Shown here in pieces: positions 15,426 to 22,298 of a DNA stretch of 37,412 nucleotides. The notes below the pieces were generated by a model, which ran no database searches, had not been told where the DNA came from, and saw nothing but the letters and a program-made list of their open reading frames with translations. Within the stretch, counting starts at the first letter, position 1; each line of letters starts with the position of its first letter. A program made the translations under genes and the position numbers. Origin of the DNA: an uncultured Lachnospiraceae bacterium (GTDB lineage Bacteria > Bacillota > Clostridia > Lachnospirales > Lachnospiraceae); NCBI GenBank assembly GCA_905235415.1, contig CAJOKX010000032.1:1-37412 (forward strand), written 5' to 3'.

Positions 15426-15974
15426 TTACACGTTCCGAAGCGGCCAGACCAGGATCAGCCGCACGATGCCAACCGCAGACGCGAAGAGGACCGTTCCTCC
15501 GATCACCTTCACAAAGGAATGCGTTGTATCCCACCAGGGATTATTGAGTATGATGATGCCTGCGCCGATCAGCAGCATGCACAGAATAAGCAGAAGCCAC
15601 CACCATTTCTTCCCGGCGCGGCGTGCGTACATCCACGCATGGACTGCGCTGTGCACACCGTCTACAATCAGCAGAATGCCGAAGAACACACTCAATACGA
15701 CCAGTGTATTGTCTCCCGCTGTCAGGACATAGATTCCAAGCAGCATCAGCAGCAGTGCTGCGATAAACAGGATGTAGTCCTTCAGTTTTCTGCTCCCGCC
15801 GATGAAGTCCCACACCATCACGCCGCCCAGCAGCAGCGCGGCATATCCGAGAAGATGGACGAGAATCCCGTCATATTGTTCCGGAATGATCAGAAGAAAA
15901 AGCCCGAGAATCATCATGAGTACGGATGATATGATGATCTGGTGCTTCAGCTTGCCCAGAGCGTCAAAAAGCAT
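15426..15974 (-). CDS. DUF308 / HdeD-like membrane protein
   Basis: 182 residues from MLFDALGKL; AAGGAGG is 8 nt upstream, and the first 30 track codons belong to the upstream gene region. Six hydrophobic helices occur in paired blocks (IIISSVLMMILGLFLLII, YAALLLGGVMVW, ILFIAALLLMLLGIYVL, then a second half), the usual DUF308 layout. The start overlaps the last 11 bp of the upstream secreted-protein gene, indicating translational coupling. HdeD relatives are linked to acid or envelope stress in enterobacteria, but the role here is unknown. Confidence 0.82.
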   Translation of the reverse strand: MLFDALGKLKHQIIISSVLMMILGLFLLIIPEQYDGILVHLLGYAALLLGGVMVWDFIGGSRKLKDYILFIAALLLMLLGIYVLTAGDNTLVVLSVFFGILLIVDGVHSAVHAWMYARRAGKKWWWLLLILCMLLIGAGIIILNNPWWDTTHSFVKVIGGTVLFASAVGIVRLILVWPLRNV

Positions 15975-16965
15975 ATGTATGTCCTCCTTTTTCTGTTTCG
16001 AAAATGGTTCTGCCGGGCATGAGCGGTTCATACGGATACAGGGCAAACATCCGGTCGGAGGCAATATCGTTCAGTTCCTCCGCCGTATGCATCTCCCCAT
16101 CGCATTCGAGCGCGGTGTATTCCGGATGTTCTTCCAGATACGCCGCCAGCGTATACGGTGAATATGCTTTCGCAAATTCTATGGATTCCAGGCAGTCTTC
16201 CGGCGTGTGGTCCACAGTTTCGCAGAAATCCTGCAGGAATGATTCATAGTCTCCTTCTTCCACAACCTGCGCGTCCAGAGCCGTCAGGCTCCCGTCCTCT
16301 TCTTCCTGAACCGTCATCAGGAGCAGATCCCCGCTGCCGCACAGATAGTGAAGCTGATGTTCCTCATCCTCTGTATAGTTATATTGCATGACATACGCCA
16401 GATACGGAAACTCCTTCGAATAGCCGATCTCTTCGTAAATATTGCCGACATCCATGATCTGTACGTCACCGCTCTCCAGAAGGTCCGCGTTTCTGTCCTG
16501 CATGTACTCTGCCGCCAGTTCTGTTGCCATATTCCCCTGCTCAAGCAGCATTTCTATGTCTATGCCTTCCAGATCTGCCAGGTCTCCAAGATCCACTCCG
16601 TCTCCGAGAAGCTGTCCCAGAACAGGCGTCAGAATCTCTTTCAGCGAATCAAGATCATACGAGCCGTACTCCTCCTTCACCTTGTCGAGTATGCTGCCCG
16701 CCACCTGGGCAATCTCACTGTCTGCTTCTCCCAACTGTTCCTTCAGGGTATCGATCATACCGTCAACGTCCGTTCCCTCCGGAAGTTCCCCTTCCAGAAG
16801 TCCGCCTTCTCCAAACAGCTGATCAGCGATTCCATCCTCCCCCAGTATGGCATCCAGGATCCCGCTTCCTTCCCCGGCCGGCTCTGCCTCAGCCGCCTGA
16901 AGCGGCACCGCCGCAAAGGCTGTCATTGCAAAAATCCCTGCCAGGACCATCATTCTCCGTCTCAT
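15964..16965 (-). CDS. Secreted acidic protein of unknown function
   Basis: 333 residues from MRRRMMVLAGIF, with AAGGAGG 8 nt upstream. The signal peptide is cleaved near LQAAEAEP (residue 25). The next 140 residues are very acidic and helical with Gly-Asp-Leu patterns (LLGDGVDLGDLADLEGIDIE). The C-terminal half (IGYSKEFPYLAYVMQYNYT onward) looks globular and contains several Cys (about five). No family was recognised. It is the first gene of the operon with the DUF308 and UbiB-type proteins; this suggests a shared envelope function. Confidence 0.75.
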   Translation of the reverse strand: MRRRMMVLAGIFAMTAFAAVPLQAAEAEPAGEGSGILDAILGEDGIADQLFGEGGLLEGELPEGTDVDGMIDTLKEQLGEADSEIAQVAGSILDKVKEEYGSYDLDSLKEILTPVLGQLLGDGVDLGDLADLEGIDIEMLLEQGNMATELAAEYMQDRNADLLESGDVQIMDVGNIYEEIGYSKEFPYLAYVMQYNYTEDEEHQLHYLCGSGDLLLMTVQEEEDGSLTALDAQVVEEGDYESFLQDFCETVDHTPEDCLESIEFAKAYSPYTLAAYLEEHPEYTALECDGEMHTAEELNDIASDRMFALYPYEPLMPGRTIFETEKGGHTYAF

Positions 16966-17289
16966 ATCTATATCCTCCTTCTGTAATTGAATTGATACCT
17001 GTCTTTTGGAAATAACCCGAATGCAGCCATCTGCTGTCACGGAGCAGTGCTCCGGAAATGCATCTGCCTTCTGCGCATGGCAAAAGCGCTGCATTCGTTT
17101 ACTTACTTTAAATATAAATAATCATACACTACGCAATTGCAAAGGTCTAATAGTTTTTCTGTTTCTGCATCCATCTATGGCATTTTCATCTCGATGCTTA
17201 CGCTGTAAAATGAAAGAAATCGGCAAAGCGTCATGTGGCCGGGCCATTCCGTCCGTACTGCCCAAGCCAAACTGACCGGAGGGGATATT
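16966..17289. other. Divergent intergenic region
   Basis: An AT-rich stretch at 17095-17160 lies between the minus-strand operon and the Smr gene. A plausible plus-strand promoter is TTTTCA (17183-17188), a 17-bp spacer, TAAAAT (17206-17211). No gene or repeat was seen; the minus-strand promoter could not be fixed. Confidence 0.4.
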
Positions 17290-17346
17290 TTGAAGAATAC
17301 AGATTTGAGAACAGAGAAGGCATCTGCCTTCCTTATGCAGGCATGA
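17290..17346 (+). CDS. Candidate 18-aa leader ORF coupled to the Smr gene
   Basis: TTG start at 17290 with GGAGGGG five nt upstream; 18 codons (MKNTDLRTEK...) ending in TGA that overlaps the Smr ATG as ATGA. The Smr ATG itself has almost no SD, so ribosomes may reach it by re-initiation from this leader. It is also possible that this is a chance ORF. Confidence 0.35.
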   Translation: MKNTDLRTEKASAFLMQA

Positions 17347-17591
17347 GCGGGCCTTTTGTCAGAATCGATCTGCATGGTCTCCGGCAGGAGGAGGCCATCC
17401 GGGTGATCGATCAGGCGATTGCGTCTGCCGGTCCTGCGACCTATCAGCTGCAGCTGGTCCACGGCTATCATCGCGGCACAAGCCTGCGCTCCATGATCCA
17501 GGACTGGTACCGGTATGATCCGAAGGTAAAACGCATCATGCCGGGAGACAATCCCGGCATGACAGTGCTTGTATTAAAAGAATTGTACTGA
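17343..17591 (+). CDS. Small Smr-domain protein
   Basis: 82 residues from MSGPFVRIDLHG. The whole protein is one Smr (small MutS-related) domain: DLHGLRQEEAIRVIDQAI carries the first conserved motif and LVHGYHRGTSLRSMI the HGxxxGxL motif. Smr domains have nuclease or nucleic-acid-binding activity, for example at stalled ribosomes; here it is free-standing and cytosolic. This ATG is the only sensible in-frame start, but its SD is poor; a leader ORF overlapping by ATGA may supply coupling. A 10-bp perfect hairpin lies inside the 3' coding part. Confidence 0.82.
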   Translation: MSGPFVRIDLHGLRQEEAIRVIDQAIASAGPATYQLQLVHGYHRGTSLRSMIQDWYRYDPKVKRIMPGDNPGMTVLVLKELY

Positions 17592-17599
17592 GCGATATG

Positions 17600-17623
17600 G
17601 AAGCCTTCATTTCCGCAGGCTTC
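17600..17623. terminator. Weak hairpin between convergent genes
   Basis: GAAGCCT / AGGCTTC is a perfect 7-bp stem with a 10-nt loop, just after the Smr stop and before the DUF1349 stop. There is no clear T-run on either strand. Confidence 0.4.
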
Positions 17624-17625
17624 TC

Positions 17626-18192
17626 TCAGCGCCCGAACCGCATATTCGCGGGGGCGCTGTCTGCAAAGCGGATCTCCTCGAAGCGGAAGGATCCGCCTTC
17701 GCCCACCGGAGACTGCGCCAGGATCCCAAGGCGTACGGTCTTTGGAAGCTCGGTGGCAAGGATCCTAACGAATGTCCAGTTCGTTCCGTCTTCAGAATAC
17801 TGGACAGAGACGGTCTGATCGCTGCGGCACATCTGCAGCCAGACCGTTTTTCCTGCGATGCGCACCGAATTGGCGTCGTCGGAGCGGCCGTTTGTCATGA
17901 CGGTGACCACCGCGCTCTCGCCCTCCTCTGTACACTCAAAGCAGGCCTTGCTCCACAAAGTATCATTGGCATAAGCAAGCAGGCAGCAGGCGTCGTATGT
18001 GGAAAGGAATTCGTGGGAGACCTTCGCTGAAAATGTGAAATCCCCGGTTACTTCCTCCGCCAGGTAGACGGCGTTGGACACGACCGTTCCGGACAGCGGA
18101 TCCACGACAAGATCAGATGCCGGTTTGGCTGTCAGCAGATATCCATTGTCCAGACGGGTGAATTCTGCACCGTTAAATGGGGTAAAGTTCAT
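17626..18192 (-). CDS. DUF1349 domain protein (concanavalin-like fold)
   Basis: 188 residues from MNFTPFNGAEF; AAGGAGG lies six nt upstream, so the track's first 11 codons are leader. The single DUF1349 domain shows VSNAVYLAEEVTGDFTFSAK, CCLLAYAND, WSKACFE and VQYSEDGTNWTFVRI. The family has the jelly-roll fold of concanavalin-like lectins/glucanases and is often linked to carbohydrate use, but an enzymatic role is not established. No signal peptide is present, so it is cytosolic. It is monocistronic and convergent with Smr. Confidence 0.85.
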   Translation of the reverse strand: MNFTPFNGAEFTRLDNGYLLTAKPASDLVVDPLSGTVVSNAVYLAEEVTGDFTFSAKVSHEFLSTYDACCLLAYANDTLWSKACFECTEEGESAVVTVMTNGRSDDANSVRIAGKTVWLQMCRSDQTVSVQYSEDGTNWTFVRILATELPKTVRLGILAQSPVGEGGSFRFEEIRFADSAPANMRFGR

Positions 18193-18394
18193 AGCAGTCC
18201 TCCTTTGTTTCCTTTGTTTCATCATAATGATACAGTCAGGTTCATTTTTATACCCTGTTCAGACTGTAGCATGACTCCTGCAGGGAGGCAATCGTTCTGT
18301 CTTCCCTCCTGACACAAAAATGCTGGTGCAGTCGGGAAGATCCTGTTATGATGACAGCATGCAGTTTTTATGGAGTCTGATGGAGGGACGCAAA

Positions 18395-18577
18395 ATGGCT
18401 AAAAATGACAGATTTGAAAAAGTGTATTCGCAGGGTAAGGTGGATATCGTCGAGATATGGATCGATAAGGAAACCGGCGTCAACTATATGTGCCGCGTTG
18501 CCGGCTACGCAGGCGGGCTGACCGTTTTACTGGACAAAGACGGCAATCCGGTCATCTCTCCCGTTAAGGACCGGTAA
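18395..18577 (+). CDS. DUF6440 family small protein
   Basis: 60 residues from MAKNDRFEKV; GGAGGG is seven nt before ATG. The protein follows the DUF6440 pattern: RFEKVYSQGKVDIVEIWIDK, TGVNYMCRVAGYAGGLTVLLD, KDGNPVIS. The function is unknown; it is a common small cytosolic protein of Firmicutes and phages. A likely extended -10 (TGTTATGAT, 18344-18352) lies about 43 bp upstream of the start. A strong terminator follows at 18655. Confidence 0.85.
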   Translation: MAKNDRFEKVYSQGKVDIVEIWIDKETGVNYMCRVAGYAGGLTVLLDKDGNPVISPVKDR

Positions 18578-18654
18578 GATCTTATTCAAGAGCGCCTCGG
18601 CCCTCTTGCCGCGCCGCGCTCGGTGCGTTAGCACCATCTTCCTTAAAACACAGC

Positions 18655-18699
18655 AAAGCCGCCGCTCCTTTCCGGAGACGGCGGCTTTGTATCGTTTTT
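18655..18699. terminator. Strong terminator between convergent genes
   Basis: AAAGCCGCCG / CGGCGGCTTT is a perfect 10-bp stem (18655-18664 and 18679-18688). On the plus strand a T7 run follows after a short gap. Confidence 0.8.
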
Positions 18700-18720
18700 T
18701 TCAGATCCCGGACTGCAGAA

Positions 18721-19086
18721 TTACTTCTTCTGCTCCAGCTTCGCCCCGGCCTTCCTGACATTGTGCACCGCGACGAATGCGATGAGGTTCAGGACGATGG
18801 CGATGACAGATGTGACGACGATGATCGTCGTCGCTTTGCCCCGGACCACAGTGATAATCAGCTCGGCTGCAGAGAGAATCAGGCTGATGAGGATGACCAG
18901 CCATGCGCCGAATGCTTTCTTTGCGTCCTTTGCGGCAACAAACAGTAAAATACCGGACAGCAGCGCGACTGCCATGCCGACCCATGCACCAATACCTCCG
19001 CCCTGGTAACCGGATCCTGCAAAGAAGACCGCCTCTACCAGCTCGAAAACTGCGAACAACATCAATATTTTCTGACTCTTAGACAT
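18721..19086 (-). CDS. Small four-helix membrane protein
   Basis: 121 residues with four predicted helices (ILMLFAVFELVEAVFF, GAWVGMAVALLSGILLFV, WLVILISLILSAAELII, IIVVTSVIAIVLNLIAFVAV) and a basic C-terminal tail. AGGAG lies seven nt before ATG. The family is not recognised. It is divergent from the LysE gene and convergent with DUF6440. Confidence 0.8.
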   Translation of the reverse strand: MSKSQKILMLFAVFELVEAVFFAGSGYQGGGIGAWVGMAVALLSGILLFVAAKDAKKAFGAWLVILISLILSAAELIITVVRGKATTIIVVTSVIAIVLNLIAFVAVHNVRKAGAKLEQKK

Positions 19087-19237
19087 CTGATTTCTCCTGT
19101 TCTGAAAACGGACACCATCTCCGCGTGCACATCGTTTTGCAGCAGATGTGTCTGTATCTTTCTCTTTCTGAATATATCTGCCTCTGCATTTTTATAACAC
19201 TTCAGAGCATGTCCGTAAAGGTTTTTCGGATCCGGGG

Positions 19238-19266
19238 TTGGACATTTCCCTAATTCGGTAGATAAT
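19238..19266 (+). promoter_or_regulatory. Candidate promoter of the LysE-amidohydrolase unit
   Basis: TTGGAC, a 17-bp spacer and GATAAT (19261-19266) lie 37 bp before the LysE start. The -35 matches the consensus only in part. Confidence 0.4.
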
Positions 19267-19302
19267 GAGTGTGCAAGCGTATTACATCACGAGAGGGCTG
19301 CC

Positions 19303-19872
19303 ATGCGTGAATTCTTCCTGTATATCATCGCCACCCTGATCACACCCGGTCCCAATACGATCATCTCTTTCAGCAACGGACTCCGGTATGGCGTCCGGAA
19401 AGGGATCCGGTTCAACCTGGGGGCATTTTCGGGCTTTTCCTTTCTGATGCTTTTCTGCCTCCTGTGTTCGAGAACCATCTACCGGATCATCCCGCATATC
19501 CGCCCTGTCATGTCCGTCCTCGGCGCCGCATATATGCTGTACCAGGCATACCGGTGTCTGAAGGGCTCTGCCATCTCCGCGGACGCATCCTCCACTGCCG
19601 GCTTTAAAGAAGGCTTTCTGCTTCAGTTTGTCAATGTGAAGGCGATCCTGTTCGGAATCACGGCGATGTCCGGCTATATTGTGCCGATGGTCCCGTCCCT
19701 CGCGCTGCAGTGTCTGTTTGCGATCATCCTTGCCCTGACAGCCTTTCTGTGCGCCGTACTGTGGCTGATCGCAGGCGCATTTACAGGACGCGCCGCGCCG
19801 CTCAAGGGAAAATACATCAATTATATCTCCGGCGTACTGCTCATTTACTGCGCATTCCGCCTGCTGCAATAA
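19303..19872 (+). CDS. LysE/RhtB-family amino acid exporter
   Basis: 189 residues with five to six hydrophobic helices. The family signature TPGPNTIISFSNGLRYG lies at residues 14-30, and FVNVKAILFGITAMSGYIV matches the second conserved block. LysE proteins export amino acids or related metabolites by proton antiport. GAGAGGG lies five nt before the ATG. An M20 amidohydrolase gene starts 29 bp after its stop on the same strand, suggesting export of the amino acid released by that enzyme (inference). Confidence 0.9.
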   Translation: MREFFLYIIATLITPGPNTIISFSNGLRYGVRKGIRFNLGAFSGFSFLMLFCLLCSRTIYRIIPHIRPVMSVLGAAYMLYQAYRCLKGSAISADASSTAGFKEGFLLQFVNVKAILFGITAMSGYIVPMVPSLALQCLFAIILALTAFLCAVLWLIAGAFTGRAAPLKGKYINYISGVLLIYCAFRLLQ

Positions 19873-19901
19873 CCGTTCAGAGAACAGAAAGGAAATGTGT
19901 T

Positions 19902-21056
19902 TTGATTCATTCATTAACAGATGACGATATCCGTATGCTGACTCAGTTCCGGCATGATCTGCATCAGAATCCGGAGCTGTCAGGCCGGGAGTACAGGACA
20001 ACCGAAAAGATCCGCGCCTTTCTGTCCGGTATTCCGGACTGCGAGATCATCGATCTGAGCGTGAAAACGGGCCTCGCCGCGCGGATCCCCGGATCCCTGC
20101 CCCGCGAGGTGATGCTCCGGGCGGATATCGACGCGCTCCCGCAGACGGAGTGCACGGATATCTCCTGGAAGTCCTCTGTGCCCGGCGTGATGCATGCATG
20201 CGGGCACGATCTGCATACAGCGACACTGTGCGGCGCCGCCCTGCTGCTTGGCAGGATGAAGCGCTCGGGATATCCCCTCCCGACAACAGACCTGGTGTTT
20301 CAGCCTGCCGAAGAGGGTACGACGGGTGCAAGGATGCTGATTGACGCCGGACTGTTTGACCGGATCCATCCGGACGTATGCTTTGGCATGCACAACTGGC
20401 CTTCCGTAGAGGTCGGCAACGCCGTGTGCCGGGAAGGCGCCCTGATGTCCGCGAAGAGAAACCTGGACATCCTTGTCCGCGGGCGAGGCGGACATGGTTC
20501 CATGCCGCACCTGCACGCGGACCCGATCGTCTGCGCGGCAGCCATCATCCAGTCCCTGCAGAGTATCCTCAGCAGGAATGTCGATCCGCTTGAGACCGGG
20601 ATCCTTACCATCCACCAGATTGAGGGCGGATGCCCTGCGAATCTTGTCGCAGACCAGGTCCGGATGAAGGCAACCGTACGCTCGCTGTCGGACACGGTTC
20701 TGGACCGCATGATCGAACGCGTGGAAACGATTGTTGAAGACACGGCGAAGGCGTATGAATGCAGGGGCGAACTGATCTGGAAAGAACGGATCCCTGCTGT
20801 CTGGAATTCCCCTGAGATGACGAAGGAAGCGATTCGCCATGCGCGCAGCTGCGGACTGACTCTTGTGGACGCGCCGCCCTCCCTGGCCAGCGAAGACTTC
20901 GCACTGTACAGAAACTATGTCCCGTCCTTCTTCTTCTGGATCGGGAGCCGGCGGGCGGGTTCAGACCTCCATGAACTGCACACGCCGCAGTTTTTCGCAG
21001 ATGACAGCGCCATCGCATATGCGGCGCAGCTGTATGCAGAATGTGCCTGCGGGTAA
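19902..21056 (+). CDS. M20-family amidohydrolase (IAA-amino acid hydrolase type)
   Basis: 384 residues from a TTG (LIHSLTDDD) chosen because AGAAAGGAA lies upstream; the track's earlier 64 codons overlap LysE. FRHDLHQNPELSG opens the catalytic domain. Metal ligands are visible in LRADIDALP, HACGHDLHTATL, QPAEEGTTGA and FGMHNWP, and the last part has HELHTPQFFADD. M20D enzymes cleave N-acyl amino acids and amide conjugates with two metal ions. The dimerisation domain (LVRGRGGHGSMPHLHADPI) is intact. All expected residues are present, so it is likely active; the exact substrate is unknown. Confidence 0.92.
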   Translation: MIHSLTDDDIRMLTQFRHDLHQNPELSGREYRTTEKIRAFLSGIPDCEIIDLSVKTGLAARIPGSLPREVMLRADIDALPQTECTDISWKSSVPGVMHACGHDLHTATLCGAALLLGRMKRSGYPLPTTDLVFQPAEEGTTGARMLIDAGLFDRIHPDVCFGMHNWPSVEVGNAVCREGALMSAKRNLDILVRGRGGHGSMPHLHADPIVCAAAIIQSLQSILSRNVDPLETGILTIHQIEGGCPANLVADQVRMKATVRSLSDTVLDRMIERVETIVEDTAKAYECRGELIWKERIPAVWNSPEMTKEAIRHARSCGLTLVDAPPSLASEDFALYRNYVPSFFFWIGSRRAGSDLHELHTPQFFADDSAIAYAAQLYAECACG

Positions 21057-21082
21057 AGGGATCCTCCCCTTTTCCCCTTTTC

Positions 21083-21267
21083 GTTACAGTTCACAGGCCA
21101 GCCAACTCTGCTTTGAGTTTGTGGGCACACTGAAAACACGTTGCCTACCTTCGCTTTGCATCGGTTGCATTGCAGCCACTCGCAAAGCTTAGTCGGCTGC
21201 CTATGGTTTTCAGTTGTGCCCACAGAACTCCATGCAGAAGGTCGGAGGCTGGTCTGTGAACTGTAAC
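21083..21267. mobile_element. 185-bp imperfect inverted repeat (MITE/foldback candidate)
   Basis: The ends are near-perfect inverted copies: GTTACAGTTCACAGGCCAGC on the left and, read in reverse, GTTACAGTTCACAGACCAGC on the right. Further blocks (CTCTGC, GAGTT, TGTGGGCACA, CTGAAAAC, GCTTTGC) continue to a centre near GGTTGCATTGCAGCC. The flanks CCCCTTTTC and CCCCTTCTC resemble a decayed 9-bp target duplication. No coding capacity. It could alternatively act as a large RNA stem or terminator. Confidence 0.6.
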
Positions 21268-21411
21268 CCCTTCTCCGATCTTTTTTCTGAATTCCGTGGA
21301 TTTTTATGCCGGACAGCGTATAATGCAATCGAGACATGAAGTTGATAAACAATTGTCAATGTAATCCATCCACCGGCAAGGACCGGGCAGGAAAGAAAAG
21401 GAGAAATGAAA

Positions 21412-22212
21412 ATGAAAAAGACACTTGGTATCCTGATGGCTGGCGTTCTGGCTGCATCTGCAGCAATGACCTCCTTCGCGGCGCCTCTTGGCGAATACGA
21501 CCCCAATGACGTAATGGAGCAGCTTCAGTCGGGTGATGAAGTGGCAGAAGATGTAAGCGGACAGGCTTTAAACGGCGTTACCTGCCTGACTGAGATGCTT
21601 GCCTTCGCCGGCGCCATCAACGCAGATGACGATCAGAAGGCGGCGCTTTCCAGTTATGTGGAAGCCAATGACAACACGCTGGCAGACGACTCTCTGGATA
21701 CTTCACAGAAGCTCGGTCTGTGCGCCTGCAATATGCTCCTGACACTGGACGTCATTGCCAGAGAAGCAGATCCGAACAGTGCGCATGCCGACGAGATCCA
21801 GAATCTGATGGAAACCTTCCATACTGCAGATGACGCCACCACCACCGGCGACGAGCAGTATGCCAATGCGCTGCGTTTCTCCGCCTATATGGCTGCGACT
21901 GCCGCAACGGTCTGCGCCCCGACAGAGGACCTGGCCCGGCAGCTCTCTGACGGAGTTGAAGACTTCAACAAGGAATTTGACGCCGCACAGGGAGATGAAC
22001 AGCTCCAGGTCTCTTCAAAGTGGCTGTATAAAATGATCGGTGCGCTTGTCAAGCTTCAGAACAGCAATAACGCGGAAGCGATCGATTCGTTCACCGAACA
22101 TGCAGAAGCGGAAGTAGAGTCTGCACAGGGTCCGAAGCAGGCATCCATCACCTGGCTGTACAATGCAGTCCGTGCTGCCAGCGGCCTTGCAGGCAACATC
22201 AGCGCAGACTGA
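21412..22212 (+). CDS. Secreted helical protein of unknown function
   Basis: 266 residues from MKKTLGILMAG; AGGAG is 8 nt before this ATG, while the track ATG two codons earlier is too close. The signal peptide ends near SFAAPLGE. The rest is predicted mostly alpha-helical and Ala/Asp rich, with two related C-terminal segments (SSKWLYKMIGALVKLQ and SITWLYNAVRAASGLAG) that suggest an internal repeat. The family is not recognised. A TATAAT at 21319-21324 lies about 90 bp upstream. It is single-gene and ends in a strong terminator. Confidence 0.75.
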   Translation: MKKTLGILMAGVLAASAAMTSFAAPLGEYDPNDVMEQLQSGDEVAEDVSGQALNGVTCLTEMLAFAGAINADDDQKAALSSYVEANDNTLADDSLDTSQKLGLCACNMLLTLDVIAREADPNSAHADEIQNLMETFHTADDATTTGDEQYANALRFSAYMAATAATVCAPTEDLARQLSDGVEDFNKEFDAAQGDEQLQVSSKWLYKMIGALVKLQNSNNAEAIDSFTEHAEAEVESAQGPKQASITWLYNAVRAASGLAGNISAD

Positions 22213-22243
22213 TCTCAGACAGACAACTGCACAGACAATGACA

Positions 22244-22274
22244 AAGGGTCAGCTCCCCGCGGGGGCTGACCCTT
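22244..22274. terminator. Bidirectional terminator
   Basis: AAGGGTCAGC / GCTGACCCTT is a perfect 10-bp stem with CCCC/GGGG inside the loop. Minus-strand reading ends in TTTGTC. It lies between the convergent secreted-protein gene and the GH3 operon. Confidence 0.85.
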
Positions 22275-22298
22275 GATCGCAGCACGATCTGCTATTCT

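Noticed and set aside
20915-21352. 145-aa minus-strand ORF across the 185-bp inverted repeat
   Set aside because: It spans the end of the M20 gene and the foldback element; no ribosome site and no family resemblance.
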